From Pseudoxanthomonas gei (GTDB lineage Bacteria > Pseudomonadota > Gammaproteobacteria > Xanthomonadales > Xanthomonadaceae): 64,000 bases of DNA. Where the stretch lies: NCBI RefSeq assembly GCF_010119615.1, contig NZ_QOVG01000010.1:81970-145969 (forward strand), in the 5' to 3' direction. Below the pieces are notes generated by a model. That model was not told the origin of the DNA and made no database searches. It saw only the letters and a list, made by a program, of their open reading frames with translations. This document shows, piece by piece, positions 54,270-62,053 of the stretch. The position numbers and the translations under genes are program-made. Every line of letters begins with the position of its first letter. The first letter of the stretch is position 1.

Positions 54270-54456
54270 GCCGGCGTAGCCGGGATGGGCGCACGGCATG
54301 CGTGGCGTTCCAGGAGCTTGACGGGTCGGTGCGATCCGGCAGCCGCAAGGCGGGCTTCAGCCCATCGCCTTCGCTAGGTGCCGATGCGGGCTGATGGATG
54401 GCAATGGTGGGCCGGGGCCCACCCTATGTTTCAAAGGAATGCCTGCGGTTGCGGCT

Positions 54457-54526
54457 GCACGCCTTCGGCTATATTCGACCTCCGGTCGCCGCCCTGATGC
54501 GGATTGGCTTGATCCAGGCGTTGGGC
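54457..54526 (+). other. partial attC (right half)
   Basis: GCACGCCTTCGGCTATATTCG followed by a GTCGCCGCCCTG block and GGCTTGATCCAGGC plus core GTTGGGC (54520-54526). The order and sequence match the right half of attC 1 closely. No left half precedes it. The GNAT gene starts 14 bp after the core. Confidence 0.8.
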
Positions 54527-54539
54527 TGCGGGGAATACC

Positions 54540-55046
54540 ATGTCGCAAGTGGCAGAGTCGGAAATGTTCGAGCTCATACTCATTGATTTGCCAAACCTTC
54601 GGCGTCTGGAGGCTTCGGAGCCCGTTGACCTGGGCGGCATGCAGACAGTGGATGGTGCCTTGCCGCCAGCCCGTGTCGCCACGCATGCGCTTGCCCAGAT
54701 TGACGTGGGCACGCCCGCCCGATGGTGTGCTCCCTTCCTGATCGTTTCGCGCAACGCGGTCCTGGGCACCTGCAGGTTCAGGGCCGCTCCTGCGGATGGC
54801 CGCGTAGAGATCGGCTATGGGGTGGCCGGGAGCCAGAGAGGGCGGGGCGTCGCAACCGAAGCAGTCAGGCAATTGCTGGAGATAGCGACTTCCAGCGGTC
54901 TGGTGAAGGAGGTCGTTGCCCGTATCGTCCCTGAAAATGCAGCGTCATCGAAGGTTGTTTCGCGACTTGGCTTCTCCAAGGGTGATTTGCTGGTCGATCA
55001 TGACGGACAGACACTAGCCCAGTGGTCTTTGCGGATCGCAACCTGA
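54540..55046 (+). CDS. cassette-tail gene: RimJ/RimL-type GNAT acetyltransferase
   Basis: 168 residues. The RimJ/RimL pattern: FELILIDLPNLRRLEASEPV at the N-terminus, FLIVSRNAVLGTCRFRAAP, VEIGYGVAGSQRGRGVATEAVRQLLEIA (acetyl-CoA P-loop QRGRGVA), VVARIVPENAASSKVVSRLGF. Substrate unknown; relatives acetylate protein N-termini or small amines. ATG at 54540 after GCGGGGA. Its stop TGA overlaps a degenerate site (CCTGACAAATCATTC), like the true cassettes upstream. Confidence 0.85.
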   Translation: MSQVAESEMFELILIDLPNLRRLEASEPVDLGGMQTVDGALPPARVATHALAQIDVGTPARWCAPFLIVSRNAVLGTCRFRAAPADGRVEIGYGVAGSQRGRGVATEAVRQLLEIATSSGLVKEVVARIVPENAASSKVVSRLGFSKGDLLVDHDGQTLAQWSLRIAT

Positions 55047-55074
55047 CAAATCATTCAAGCCGAGCCCGCATCGT
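55041..55074 (+). other. partial attC (left half)
   Basis: CCTGACAAATCATTCAAGCC then GAGCCCGCATCGTG. The left arm of an attC is recognisable, but no right arm or core follows; the next gene begins at 55143. Confidence 0.75.
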
Positions 55075-55142
55075 GCTGCATTCAAGTTTCACATCTGGTG
55101 CTTCGGCACCTTGTTTTGTTCGTCAGGGGCCGGAGTAATTCT

Positions 55143-55586
55143 ATGGAAATTTCACTCTCTCAATCGATCGAGTCTGTCAGCTGGACGTGCCTCGAAGATC
55201 TGTTCATTCGTGCGCCGCTCGGTGCACGAAGCGCTGCCTTGCTCGAGCAGACGTTTCGCAACAGCCAGGTTGCGCTGTTCGCATACGATGGGAGTCGCTT
55301 GGTTGGCGCTGGGCGCGCACTTACCGACAGGATCAACTGGACGGTTGTCTTTGACGTGGTCGTCGATCCGGAATGCCAGGGCAAGGGTTTGGGGAAGACT
55401 ATTGTCGAGGCGCTGGCTTCCACCGCTGGCGCCCGCAACGTCATGCTCCAGTCGGTTCCTGGCAAGGAGGACTTTTACGCAAGGCTTGGTTATCGTCCGA
55501 TGACCAGCGCAATGGCAAAGTATGAAAATCCCGACTGGGCATCTGCCAACGGTTACATTTCGGCAGCTTCATCGAGCGGAGCCTGA
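55143..55586 (+). CDS. cassette-tail gene: GNAT acetyltransferase
   Basis: 147 residues of the small GNAT type: VALFAYDGSRLVGAGRALTD, WTVVFDVVVDPECQGKGLGKTIVEAL (P-loop QGKGLGK), ARNVMLQSVPGKEDFYARLGY. ATG at 55143 after GCCGGAG. Substrate unknown; compact members often acetylate aminoglycosides, polyamines or toxins' targets, but nothing here decides. The stop TGA overlaps the following degenerate attC (GCCTGAC). Confidence 0.85.
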   Translation: MEISLSQSIESVSWTCLEDLFIRAPLGARSAALLEQTFRNSQVALFAYDGSRLVGAGRALTDRINWTVVFDVVVDPECQGKGLGKTIVEALASTAGARNVMLQSVPGKEDFYARLGYRPMTSAMAKYENPDWASANGYISAASSSGA

Positions 55587-55606
55587 CGATCCATTCAAGC
55601 CGGCCC
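55581..55606 (+). other. partial attC (left half) truncated by an IS remnant
   Basis: GCCTGACGATCCATTCAAGC then CGGCCC, ending exactly where the IS-like end starts at 55607. The position matches the insertion point in attC 6 (CAAGCCGAACC before the IS). Confidence 0.8.
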
Positions 55607-55645
55607 GGTAGTTCCTGCGGGCTGGTGGACAGCGTGATCCAGCGA
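55607..55645 (+). mobile_element. solo left end of an IS related to the element at 51443
   Basis: GGTAGTTCCTGCGGGCTGG then TGGACAGCGTGATCC. It aligns without gaps to the IS left end (GGTAGTTCCTACGGTTTAG, TGGACACCCTGATCT), with about six substitutions in 34 positions. No transposase remnant follows. It is interpreted as the remainder of a deleted or decayed copy. Confidence 0.8.
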
Positions 55646-55753
55646 TCGGCTGCGGCAGGCGGCTGACGCCGGGACGCTATCCGGCGCGCACGTCGGGCAT
55701 CGACAACGGCATCAGTACAATCGAACGACATACGGCCTCAGGCAGCACCTTCC

Positions 55754-56194
55754 ATGGCGGCAAGATACTGGTGGCAGTGCATCTCATGCGGCGACCGGCC
55801 GGCCTGGCTCGCCGTGTGCGAATCAAAGAGCGTGGCGGCCTTCATCCGGGATGAGCTGGCACCCGGCGGCTGGGATCAGAAGCTGTTGCGCCGCACCTGC
55901 GGATACTGCAAGCGCCGGTCGGTTTACATCACCTACCGTCTGCAGCGTGGCGATCCCGAGCGGGTCAGCGTCAAGCATGTGGTGGGCTTGAGCCTGGAGG
56001 ATGACTACCTGCCAATGGTGTGGGAGACATTCCGGCATGGCAGTCCCAGGACCACGTGGATCGACTTCAAGTACCAGAAGGGTCGCAGCCCCTGGGGCCT
56101 GACCAAGCGCCTGGTCCTGCAGCGGCCGCACCTGTCACGCCTGCTGCGGAGTTATGAAAAGGCGACGGGCCGGCGTCTTTATCCCGCCGCCTAG
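55754..56194 (+). CDS. cassette-tail gene: hypothetical protein with zinc-ribbon-like cysteines
   Basis: 146 residues. Two CxxC pairs (WWQCISCGDRP at the start, LLRRTCGYCKRRSVYITY at ~46-63) suggest a zinc ribbon. A basic C-terminus follows (YQKGRSPWGLTKRLVLQRP, LLRSYEKATGRRLYP). It may bind nucleic acid, but no known family is recognised. ATG at 55754. The stop lies in a degenerate CTAGCCATTCG sequence, the faintest attC-like end of the array. Confidence 0.7.
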   Translation: MAARYWWQCISCGDRPAWLAVCESKSVAAFIRDELAPGGWDQKLLRRTCGYCKRRSVYITYRLQRGDPERVSVKHVVGLSLEDDYLPMVWETFRHGSPRTTWIDFKYQKGRSPWGLTKRLVLQRPHLSRLLRSYEKATGRRLYPAA

Positions 56195-56240
56195 CCATTC
56201 GTCTCCAGGCCGGACCCGCAAAGCCAGTCCCCTTGCGGGA
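56188..56240 (+). other. very degenerate attC-like end of the array
   Basis: GCCTAGCCATTCGTCTCCAGG followed by CCGGACCCGC and GCGGG mirrors the attC left arm (GCCTAACAATTCATTCAAGCCGAACCCGC) with several changes. It closes the last cassette-like gene. Confidence is limited because only one arm is visible. Confidence 0.5.
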
Positions 56241-56266
56241 TTGCAGCCTCCACTCCTGCTTCCTGC

Positions 56267-56664
56267 ATGGCGCTAAAAGCGCCTCGGTCGACGCTTCCCG
56301 GGCCGTGGTTGACGCTTCAAGCGCCTCCGTTGGCGCTTCAAACGCCATCGCTGACGAAAAAAGCGTCATGCACGACGCTTTTTTCGCCGTGCGAGGCGCT
56401 TTTGACGTTGGGTAGCAATAAAAAAAGCGCCGTCGCTGGCGCTTTTTTCGTCATAGCTGGGGAAAAAAGCCGCATCGATGACGCTTTTTTCGCCATCGAC
56501 GGCGCTTCTGACGCTGGAATCAACGTCGATGACCCTCTCCATCGACGCTTAAAGCGTCATCGGAGTCGTTCAAAGCGGCAACGATGGCGCTTTGAACGTC
56601 ATGCATGACGCTTTTTTCGTCAGCGATGACGGTAAAAGCGTCGTCGCTGGCGCTTTTGGCGTTG
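56267..56664. repeat. array of ~18 degenerate 21-bp imperfectly palindromic units
   Basis: The stretch resolves into consecutive units mostly 21 bp long, for example ATCGATGACGCTTTTTTCGCC, ATGCATGACGCTTTTTTCGTC and GTCGCTGGCGCTTTTTTCGTC. The core GACGCTTTTTTCGTC is nearly self-complementary, so some units read as its inverse (GACGAAAAAAGCGTC). A few units are 18-25 bp. Frames crossing it on both strands encode heptad-periodic peptides (DAFFAID, KSVMHDAFF) that I treat as by-products. It has no CRISPR-like spacers. Confidence 0.85.
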
Positions 56665-56752
56665 GCGGAGGGGTGAAAAGCGCGGTGGACTTCACATTTT
56701 CGTCTTGCGAGGGCCACTAGTGGATAGCCGTCGCCGGTTTTTCCGCCTTTTT

Positions 56753-57004
56753 CCTCTCCCCTTGTGGCGCCCGAAGGGTGTGCAAGGCTGAGAGGGTGCC
56801 CGCCAGGGCGGGAGAGGGGATACCGGAGCTGGTTGGAATTCAGTGCGAGGAGAATTGCGAGTGCAGTGATCAGGTTTCCCGCACTCGCCATCGCAGGGAC
56901 GCAGAGGGTGCATCGCCTCCGGCACCCCTCTCCCGCCCCCCGGTTAAAGCACTTGGGGGGCACCCTCTCCGCCTTGCACACCCTCGGGCGCCGCAAGGGG
57001 AGAG
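56753..57004. repeat. large inverted repeat element (~65-80 bp arms)
   Basis: The left arm 56753-56819 (CCTCTCCCCTTGTGGCGCCC, then GGGTGTGCAAGGCTGAGAGG) is matched in inverse orientation by the right arm 56925-57004 (CTTGCACACCCTCGGGCGCC, then GCAAGGGGAGAGG), with an insert in the right arm and ~105 bp between. It lies just beyond the end of ald and can form a long hairpin. Two overlapping spurious frames arise from it. Confidence 0.8.
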
Positions 57005-57047
57005 GGAAGTGTTTCAAGTTCCCTCCCACAAGGGGAGGGGAAGCGCC

Positions 57048-58163
57048 TCAGCCCAGCGCCTTCGTCGACGGCACGTAGTCGTAGCCCAGCACGTCGGCCA
57101 CCGCCTTGTAGGTCACCTTGCCGTCGTGCACGTTCAGGCCGTTGAGCAGGTGCTCGTCGTCCAGCATGGCCTGGCGCGCGCCCTTGTTGGCCAGTTGCAC
57201 GGCGAAGGGCAGGGTGGCGTTGGTGAGGGCGAAGGTGGAGGTGCGGGCCACGCCGCCGGGCATGTTGGCCACGCAGTAATGGATCACGCCGTCCACCTCG
57301 TAGGTCGGTTCCTGGTGGGTGGTGGCCTTGCTGGTTTCAAAGCAGCCGCCCTGGTCGATGGCCACGTCCACCAGCACCGAGCCCGGACGCATCAGCTTCA
57401 GCTGCGAACGCGCGATCAGCTTGGGTGCGGCGGCGCCGGGGATCAGCACCGCGCCGATCACCAGGTCGGTGTCGGCCAGGCGTTCCTCGATGGCGTCGTG
57501 GGTGGAATAGATGGTGGTCAGCTGGTGGCCGTACAGTTCATCCAGGTACCGCAGGCGATCCAGCGAGCGGTCCAGGATGGTGACGTGCGCGTTCATGCCC
57601 ATGGCCATGCGCGCGGCATTGATGCCGACCACGCCGCCGCCGATCACCATGACTTCGGCCGGCTTCACCCCGGGCACGCCGCCCAGCAGCACGCCGGAGC
57701 CGCCCTGCGCCTTCTCCAGCGCATGCGCGCCGGCCTGGATCGACATGCGCCCGGCCACCTCGCTCATCGGCGCCAGCAGCGGCAGGCCGCCCTTGCGGTC
57801 GGTGACGGTCTCGTAGGCGATGCAGGTCGCGCCCGAGGCCACCAGCGCCTTGGTCTGTGCCGGATCGGGCGCCAGGTGCAGGTAGGTGTAGAGCACCTGG
57901 CCGGGGCGCAGCATCGCGCATTCGACCGGCTGCGGTTCCTTGACCTTGATGATCATGTCGGCGCGGCGGAAGATTTCCTCGGCCGTTTCCACGATCTCGG
58001 CGCCGGCGCGCACGTACATCTCGTCGGTCAGGCCGATCGACTTGCCGCCGTCATGCTGGATCATGATGGTGTGGCCATTGGCGGCCAGTTCGCGCGCACC
58101 GGCCGGGGTCAGGCCGATGCGGTACTCATGGTTCTTGATTTCCTTCGGGACGCCGATCAGCAT
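57048..58163 (-). CDS. ald: alanine dehydrogenase
   Basis: 371 residues, standard length. It catalyses reversible NAD-dependent oxidative deamination of L-alanine to pyruvate. Features: the N-terminal [20 protein letters not shown] (substrate Arg and Lys), [16 protein letters not shown] (catalytic His region), the Rossmann motif [34 protein letters not shown] and [19 protein letters not shown] at 58163 with CTGGAGAG upstream. It may supply pyruvate and ammonium alongside the neighbouring transaminase locus, but is separately transcribed. Confidence 0.97.
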   Translation of the reverse strand: MLIGVPKEIKNHEYRIGLTPAGARELAANGHTIMIQHDGGKSIGLTDEMYVRAGAEIVETAEEIFRRADMIIKVKEPQPVECAMLRPGQVLYTYLHLAPDPAQTKALVASGATCIAYETVTDRKGGLPLLAPMSEVAGRMSIQAGAHALEKAQGGSGVLLGGVPGVKPAEVMVIGGGVVGINAARMAMGMNAHVTILDRSLDRLRYLDELYGHQLTTIYSTHDAIEERLADTDLVIGAVLIPGAAAPKLIARSQLKLMRPGSVLVDVAIDQGGCFETSKATTHQEPTYEVDGVIHYCVANMPGGVARTSTFALTNATLPFAVQLANKGARQAMLDDEHLLNGLNVHDGKVTYKAVADVLGYDYVPSTKALG

Positions 58164-58227
58164 TTTTCTCTCCAGTGCATAAGTGGGGCATGCGCGTGGG
58201 GAGCGCCGGGCCGGGTGTGGCGCGATT

Positions 58228-59604
58228 TTACGCGGTGGCGCGCAAGGTGTCCGTCAAGGTCTGGAAGATGCGGTCGATATGCGCCTTCTCCAGGATCAGC
58301 GGCGGCGACAGCGCGATCACGTCGCCGGTCACGCGGGTCAGCAGGCTGCCTTCGTGGAAGGCATGTTTGAAGGCGTCATAGGCCCGCGTGCCGGGCGCGC
58401 CCGGGCGCGGTGCCAGTTCGATGGCGCCGATCAGCCCGTAATTGCGGATATCGATGACATTGGGCAGGCCCTTCAGCGAATGGATGCCTTCCTGCCAGTA
58501 GTCGCCCAGTTCGATCGCCTTGTCGAACAGGTTTTCCTCGGCATAGGTGTCCAGGGTGGCGATGGCGGCTGCGCAGGCCAGCGGATGGCCCGAATAGGTG
58601 TAGCCATGGAACAGGTCGATGGCGTTGTCGGGGCCGTGGGTGAAGGCGTCGTGCACGTCCTCGGAGACCATCACCACGCCCATCGGCACGCAACCGTTGG
58701 TGATGCCCTTGGCGGCGGTGATCATGTCGGGGATGACATCGAAGCGCTGCGCGGCGAAGGCATTGCCGACGCGGCCGAAACCGGTGATCACTTCATCGAA
58801 GATCAGCAGGATGCCGTGCTTGGTGCACAGCTCGCGGATGCGCTTGAGGTAACCATCGGGCGGAATGACCACGCCGGCCGAACCGGAGATCGGTTCGATG
58901 ATGACCGCGGCAATGGTGGAGGCATCGTGCAGGGCGACCATGCGCTCCAGGTCCTCGGCCAGTTCGATGCCGTATTCGGGCAGGCCCTTGGAGAACGCAT
59001 TGCGGCCGATGTCCAGGGTGTGGCGCAGGTGGGACACGCCGGGCAGGCCGGGGCCGAACCATTTGCGGTTGTTGGGCAGGCCGCCCACGGAAATGCCGCC
59101 GAAGCCGACGCCGTGGTAACCCTTCTCGCGACCGATCAGGCGCGTGCGCTGGCCCTCGCCACGCGCGCGGTGGTAGGCGATGGCGATCTTCAGCGCGCTG
59201 TCCACCGACTCGGAGCCGGAGTTGGTATAGAACACGTGGTTGAGCTTGCCCGGCGCCAGCGCGGCCAGGCGTTCGGCCAGCACGAAGGGCAGCGGCGAAC
59301 TCATCGAGAAATTCGGCGCGAAATCCAGGGTCTCGATCTGGGTCTTCACCGCCTGCACGATGCGCGGGCGTGAATGGCCGGCATTGCAGCACCACAGGCC
59401 GGCGGTGGCGTCGAGGATCTCGCGCCCGTCCACGTCCTTGTAGTACATGCCCGAGGCACTGGCCAGCAGGCGCGGCGCGGCCTTGAACTGCTTGTTGGCG
59501 GTGAAGGGCATCCAGAAGGCATCCATCGACGGCGGCGCCGCGGTGGCCTGGGTGGCGTAATGGTGGGCCAGGGTGGCGCCGTCGGTGATCGAATCCGCGC
59601 TCAT
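58228..59604 (-). CDS. class III (omega) aminotransferase, beta-alanine/amine:pyruvate type
   Basis: 458 residues. The N-terminal MDAFWMPFTANKQFKAAPR matches beta-alanine/omega-amine:pyruvate transaminases. PLP features: NSGSESVDSALKIA, GYHGVGFGGISVGG, LLIFDEVITGFGRVG (Asp) and Schiff-base lysine in ITAAKGITNG, then GYTYSGHPLACAAA. The likely donors are beta-alanine, putrescine or similar omega-amines with pyruvate as acceptor, producing alanine. It is divergent from an XRE-cupin regulator and shares nested inverted repeats with it. Start ATG 59604 after CCGGAGCAG. Confidence 0.9.
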   Translation of the reverse strand: MSADSITDGATLAHHYATQATAAPPSMDAFWMPFTANKQFKAAPRLLASASGMYYKDVDGREILDATAGLWCCNAGHSRPRIVQAVKTQIETLDFAPNFSMSSPLPFVLAERLAALAPGKLNHVFYTNSGSESVDSALKIAIAYHRARGEGQRTRLIGREKGYHGVGFGGISVGGLPNNRKWFGPGLPGVSHLRHTLDIGRNAFSKGLPEYGIELAEDLERMVALHDASTIAAVIIEPISGSAGVVIPPDGYLKRIRELCTKHGILLIFDEVITGFGRVGNAFAAQRFDVIPDMITAAKGITNGCVPMGVVMVSEDVHDAFTHGPDNAIDLFHGYTYSGHPLACAAAIATLDTYAEENLFDKAIELGDYWQEGIHSLKGLPNVIDIRNYGLIGAIELAPRPGAPGTRAYDAFKHAFHEGSLLTRVTGDVIALSPPLILEKAHIDRIFQTLTDTLRATA

Positions 59605-59661
59605 TTCGGCTGCTCCGGGGGGTGTGGTGTGGGCTGGCCTGCAGCTTAGCGCGTTGAAAAA

Positions 59662-59721
59662 ACTTTACAACCGCGCCGGCAATCGGGTGGAAATTGACCC
59701 GATTTCCTTGGCGTGTAAAGT
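59662..59721. promoter_or_regulatory. nested inverted repeats in divergent promoter region, candidate operators
   Basis: An outer pair ACTTTACA (59662-59669) and TGTAAAGT (59714-59721) encloses an inner perfect pair AATCGGGT (59681-59688) and ACCCGATT (59697-59704). The two pairs share a centre within one base (59691.5 and 59692.5). They lie between the aminotransferase start (59604) and the regulator start (59754). This is a good operator/bidirectional-promoter candidate for the PuuR-like regulator. Confidence 0.6.
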
Positions 59722-59753
59722 ATCAAGCAACACCCGAACGGCATGAAGGCAGC

Positions 59754-60302
59754 ATGGACATCGGCGCGCGGCTGCAGCTGGTACGCAAATCCAAGGAGCT
59801 CAGCCAACGCGAGCTGGCCAAGCGCGTGGGGGTCACCAACAGCACCATTTCATTGATCGAACAGAACAAGGTCAGTCCCTCGGTCAGTTCGCTGAAGAAG
59901 GTGCTGGACGGCATTCCCATCTCGCTGGCCGATTTCTTCACCCTGGACCTGGATGTCGGGCTGCCCGACAGTCCGTTCTATGGCGCCGACGAACTGCCGG
60001 ACGTGGGCAGCAACGGCATCCACTATTTCCTCATCGGCCAGCATCGCCCGCAGCGGCAGATGTGCATCCTGCGCGAGGTGATGGCGCCGGGCACCGACAC
60101 CGGCGACAGCATGCTGCTGCACGAGGGCGAGGAGGGTGGCGTGGTCATCGAGGGCGAGGTGGAAGTCACCGTGGGCGGCCAGGTGCGGGTGCTGCGCGCC
60201 GGCGAGGCCTATTATTTCGAGAGCAGGGTGCCGCACCGGTTCCGCAACGTGGGCGACGTGGATGCGGTGATTTTCAGTGCCAATACGCCGGCTACGTTTT
60301 GA
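59754..60302 (+). CDS. PuuR-like XRE-family regulator with C-terminal cupin
   Basis: 182 residues. The HTH_XRE domain (~1-60) reads IGARLQLVRKSKELSQRELA, VGVTNSTISLIEQNKVSPS and LKKVLDGIPISLADFF. The cupin_2 domain (~100-180) reads RQMCILREVMAPGTDTGD, GEVEVTVGGQVRVLRAGEAYY, PHRFRNVGD. The architecture matches PuuR, the putrescine-responsive repressor of the Puu pathway. ATG at 59754 after TGAAGG. It likely represses the divergent aminotransferase and the downstream aldehyde dehydrogenase until an amine binds its cupin (inference). Confidence 0.92.
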   Translation: MDIGARLQLVRKSKELSQRELAKRVGVTNSTISLIEQNKVSPSVSSLKKVLDGIPISLADFFTLDLDVGLPDSPFYGADELPDVGSNGIHYFLIGQHRPQRQMCILREVMAPGTDTGDSMLLHEGEEGGVVIEGEVEVTVGGQVRVLRAGEAYYFESRVPHRFRNVGDVDAVIFSANTPATF

Positions 60303-60310
60303 TTTTCTTT

Positions 60311-60446
60311 CCCTTCTCCTTCGGGAGAAGGTGCCCGAAGGGCGGATGAGGGAATGGGTCATCCGCTTGTAGTGAAAGTTGGAAGGCCCAGTAATTTCCA
60401 TTCCCTCATCCGGCGCTTCGCGCCACCTTCTCCCGAAGGAGAAGGG
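60311..60446. repeat. inverted repeat between regulator and aldehyde dehydrogenase genes
   Basis: 60311-60357 (CCCTTCTCCTTCGGGAGAAG, GTGCCCGAAGGGCGGATGAG, GGAATGG) and 60398-60446 (CCATTCCCTCATCCGGCGC..., CTTCTCCCGAAGGAGAAGGG) form arms of ~47 bp. Each arm has an internal hairpin. The element ends 17 bp before the dehydrogenase start, so it lies in the mRNA leader. Confidence 0.8.
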
Positions 60447-60462
60447 AACTCAGGAGCAAGAA

Positions 60463-61965
60463 ATGAACGCACCACGCACCCGTGACAGCTGGCAGGCCCT
60501 TGCCGAGGGGCTGCAGATCCGCACGCAGGCCTTCATCGACGGCAAGTACGTCGACTCTGCCAGTGGCAGGACCTTCGATTGCATCAGTCCCATCGACGGG
60601 CGTTCGCTGGGCCAGGTGGCCGAGTGCGCGGCCGAGGACATCGAGCGGGCGGTCATCGCGGCGCGGCGCAGTTTCGATTCCGGCGCGTGGTCCGAAGCAA
60701 AGCCCAGCCATCGCAAGAAGGTGCTGCTGAAGTTCGCGCAGCTGATCGAGCAGCATGCCGACGAACTGGCGTTGCTGGAGTCGCTGGACATGGGCAAGCC
60801 GGTCAGCGATGCGCGCGCGGTGGACGTGGCGGCGACGATGCGCTGCATGGCCTGGACCGGCGAGGCGCTGGACAAGGTGTATGGCGAAGTCGCGCCCACT
60901 GGCCCCGGCGAACTGGGCCTGATCACGCGCGAGCCGCTGGGCGTGGTTGGCGCGATCGTGCCGTGGAATTTCCCGCTGCTGATGGCGGCCTGGAAGCTGG
61001 CGCCGGCGCTGGCGATGGGCAATTCGGTGGTGCTGAAGCCTTCGGAGAAGTCGCCGCTCAGCGTGATCAGGCTGGCCGAAATCGCGATGGCGGCCGGCAT
61101 TCCCGCGGGCGTGTTCAACGTGGTGCCTGGATTTGGCAAGGAAGCGGGCGAACCGCTGGCGCTGCACATGGACGTCGACGGCCTGGTGTTCACCGGCTCC
61201 ACGGCGGTGGGCAAGCAGCTGCTGCAGTGCGCCGGACGTTCCAACCTCAAGCGCGCCTACATGGAATGCGGTGGCAAGAGCCCGAACCTGGTGTTCGCCG
61301 ATGCGCCGGACCTGGACAGGGCCGCCGAGGCCGCGGCCAGCGGCATCTTCTACAACCAGGGCGAAGTCTGTACTGCGGCCTCGCGGCTGCTGGTGGAGCG
61401 TTCGATCAAGGAAGAGTTCGTCGCCCGCGTGGTCGAGGCCGGGCGCAGGATGCAGCCGCGGCATCCGTTCGAGCCGGGCGCGCCGATGGGCGCGATGGTC
61501 GACGAGATCCAGACCCGCCGCGTGCTGGGCTATATCGAGAAGGGCGTGGCCGAAGGCGCCAGGCTGGTGCTGGGCGGCAAGCGCGCCGACACCGTGGCCG
61601 GCGGCAGTTACATCGAACCGACCGTGTTCGATGAGGTGTCGCACGAGCACACCATCTCGCGCGAGGAAATCTTCGGGCCGGTGCTGTCGGTGATTGCCTT
61701 CGACAATGAAGAGCAGGCCCTGCGCATGGCCAACGACAGCGAGTACGGGCTGGCCGCGGGCGTGTGGACCCGCGACATCAGCCGCGCCCACCGCGTGGCC
61801 CGTAAGCTGCGCGCCGGCAGCGTGTGGGTGAACTACTGGGATGGCGGCGACATGACCGCGCCGTTCGGCGGCTACAAGCAGTCGGGCAACGGCCGCGACA
61901 AGTCGCTGCATGCCTTCGACAAGTACACCGAAATGAAGGCGACCTGGATCAACCTGGAAAGCTGA
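60463..61965 (+). CDS. aldehyde dehydrogenase (PuuC-like, gamma-glutamyl-aminobutyraldehyde type)
   Basis: 500 residues. NAD-binding VPWNFPLLMAAWKLAPALAMG and the FTGSTAVGKQLL turn (GxGxxG equivalent), catalytic Glu in MECGGKSPNL, catalytic Cys in YNQGEVCTAASRLLV, and the C-terminal PFGGYKQSGNGRDKSLHAFDKYTE. The sequence is closest in pattern to PuuC, which oxidises the gamma-glutamylated aldehyde from putrescine. ATG at 60463 after AGGAGCAAGAA. It is downstream of the PuuR-like gene on the same strand, so an amine-catabolic role is likely. Confidence 0.94.
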   Translation: MNAPRTRDSWQALAEGLQIRTQAFIDGKYVDSASGRTFDCISPIDGRSLGQVAECAAEDIERAVIAARRSFDSGAWSEAKPSHRKKVLLKFAQLIEQHADELALLESLDMGKPVSDARAVDVAATMRCMAWTGEALDKVYGEVAPTGPGELGLITREPLGVVGAIVPWNFPLLMAAWKLAPALAMGNSVVLKPSEKSPLSVIRLAEIAMAAGIPAGVFNVVPGFGKEAGEPLALHMDVDGLVFTGSTAVGKQLLQCAGRSNLKRAYMECGGKSPNLVFADAPDLDRAAEAAASGIFYNQGEVCTAASRLLVERSIKEEFVARVVEAGRRMQPRHPFEPGAPMGAMVDEIQTRRVLGYIEKGVAEGARLVLGGKRADTVAGGSYIEPTVFDEVSHEHTISREEIFGPVLSVIAFDNEEQALRMANDSEYGLAAGVWTRDISRAHRVARKLRAGSVWVNYWDGGDMTAPFGGYKQSGNGRDKSLHAFDKYTEMKATWINLES

Positions 61966-62053
61966 GTGCCGCGCGCGGCACCGCGCGCGAGGCGCCGGCG
62001 GTGGCACAATCGCCCATCGCCGCCGCTACGCGGCCCGTGACCCGGGGACCCGC

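Noticed and set aside
56267..56664. CRISPR array
   Set aside because: Units are contiguous 21-mers without spacers, degenerate, and palindromic over their whole length. No cas genes are nearby.
56520..57078. Overlapping frames in the repeat zone before ald
   Set aside because: They arise from the 21-bp units and the inverted repeat. They have no ribosome site or recognisable domain.
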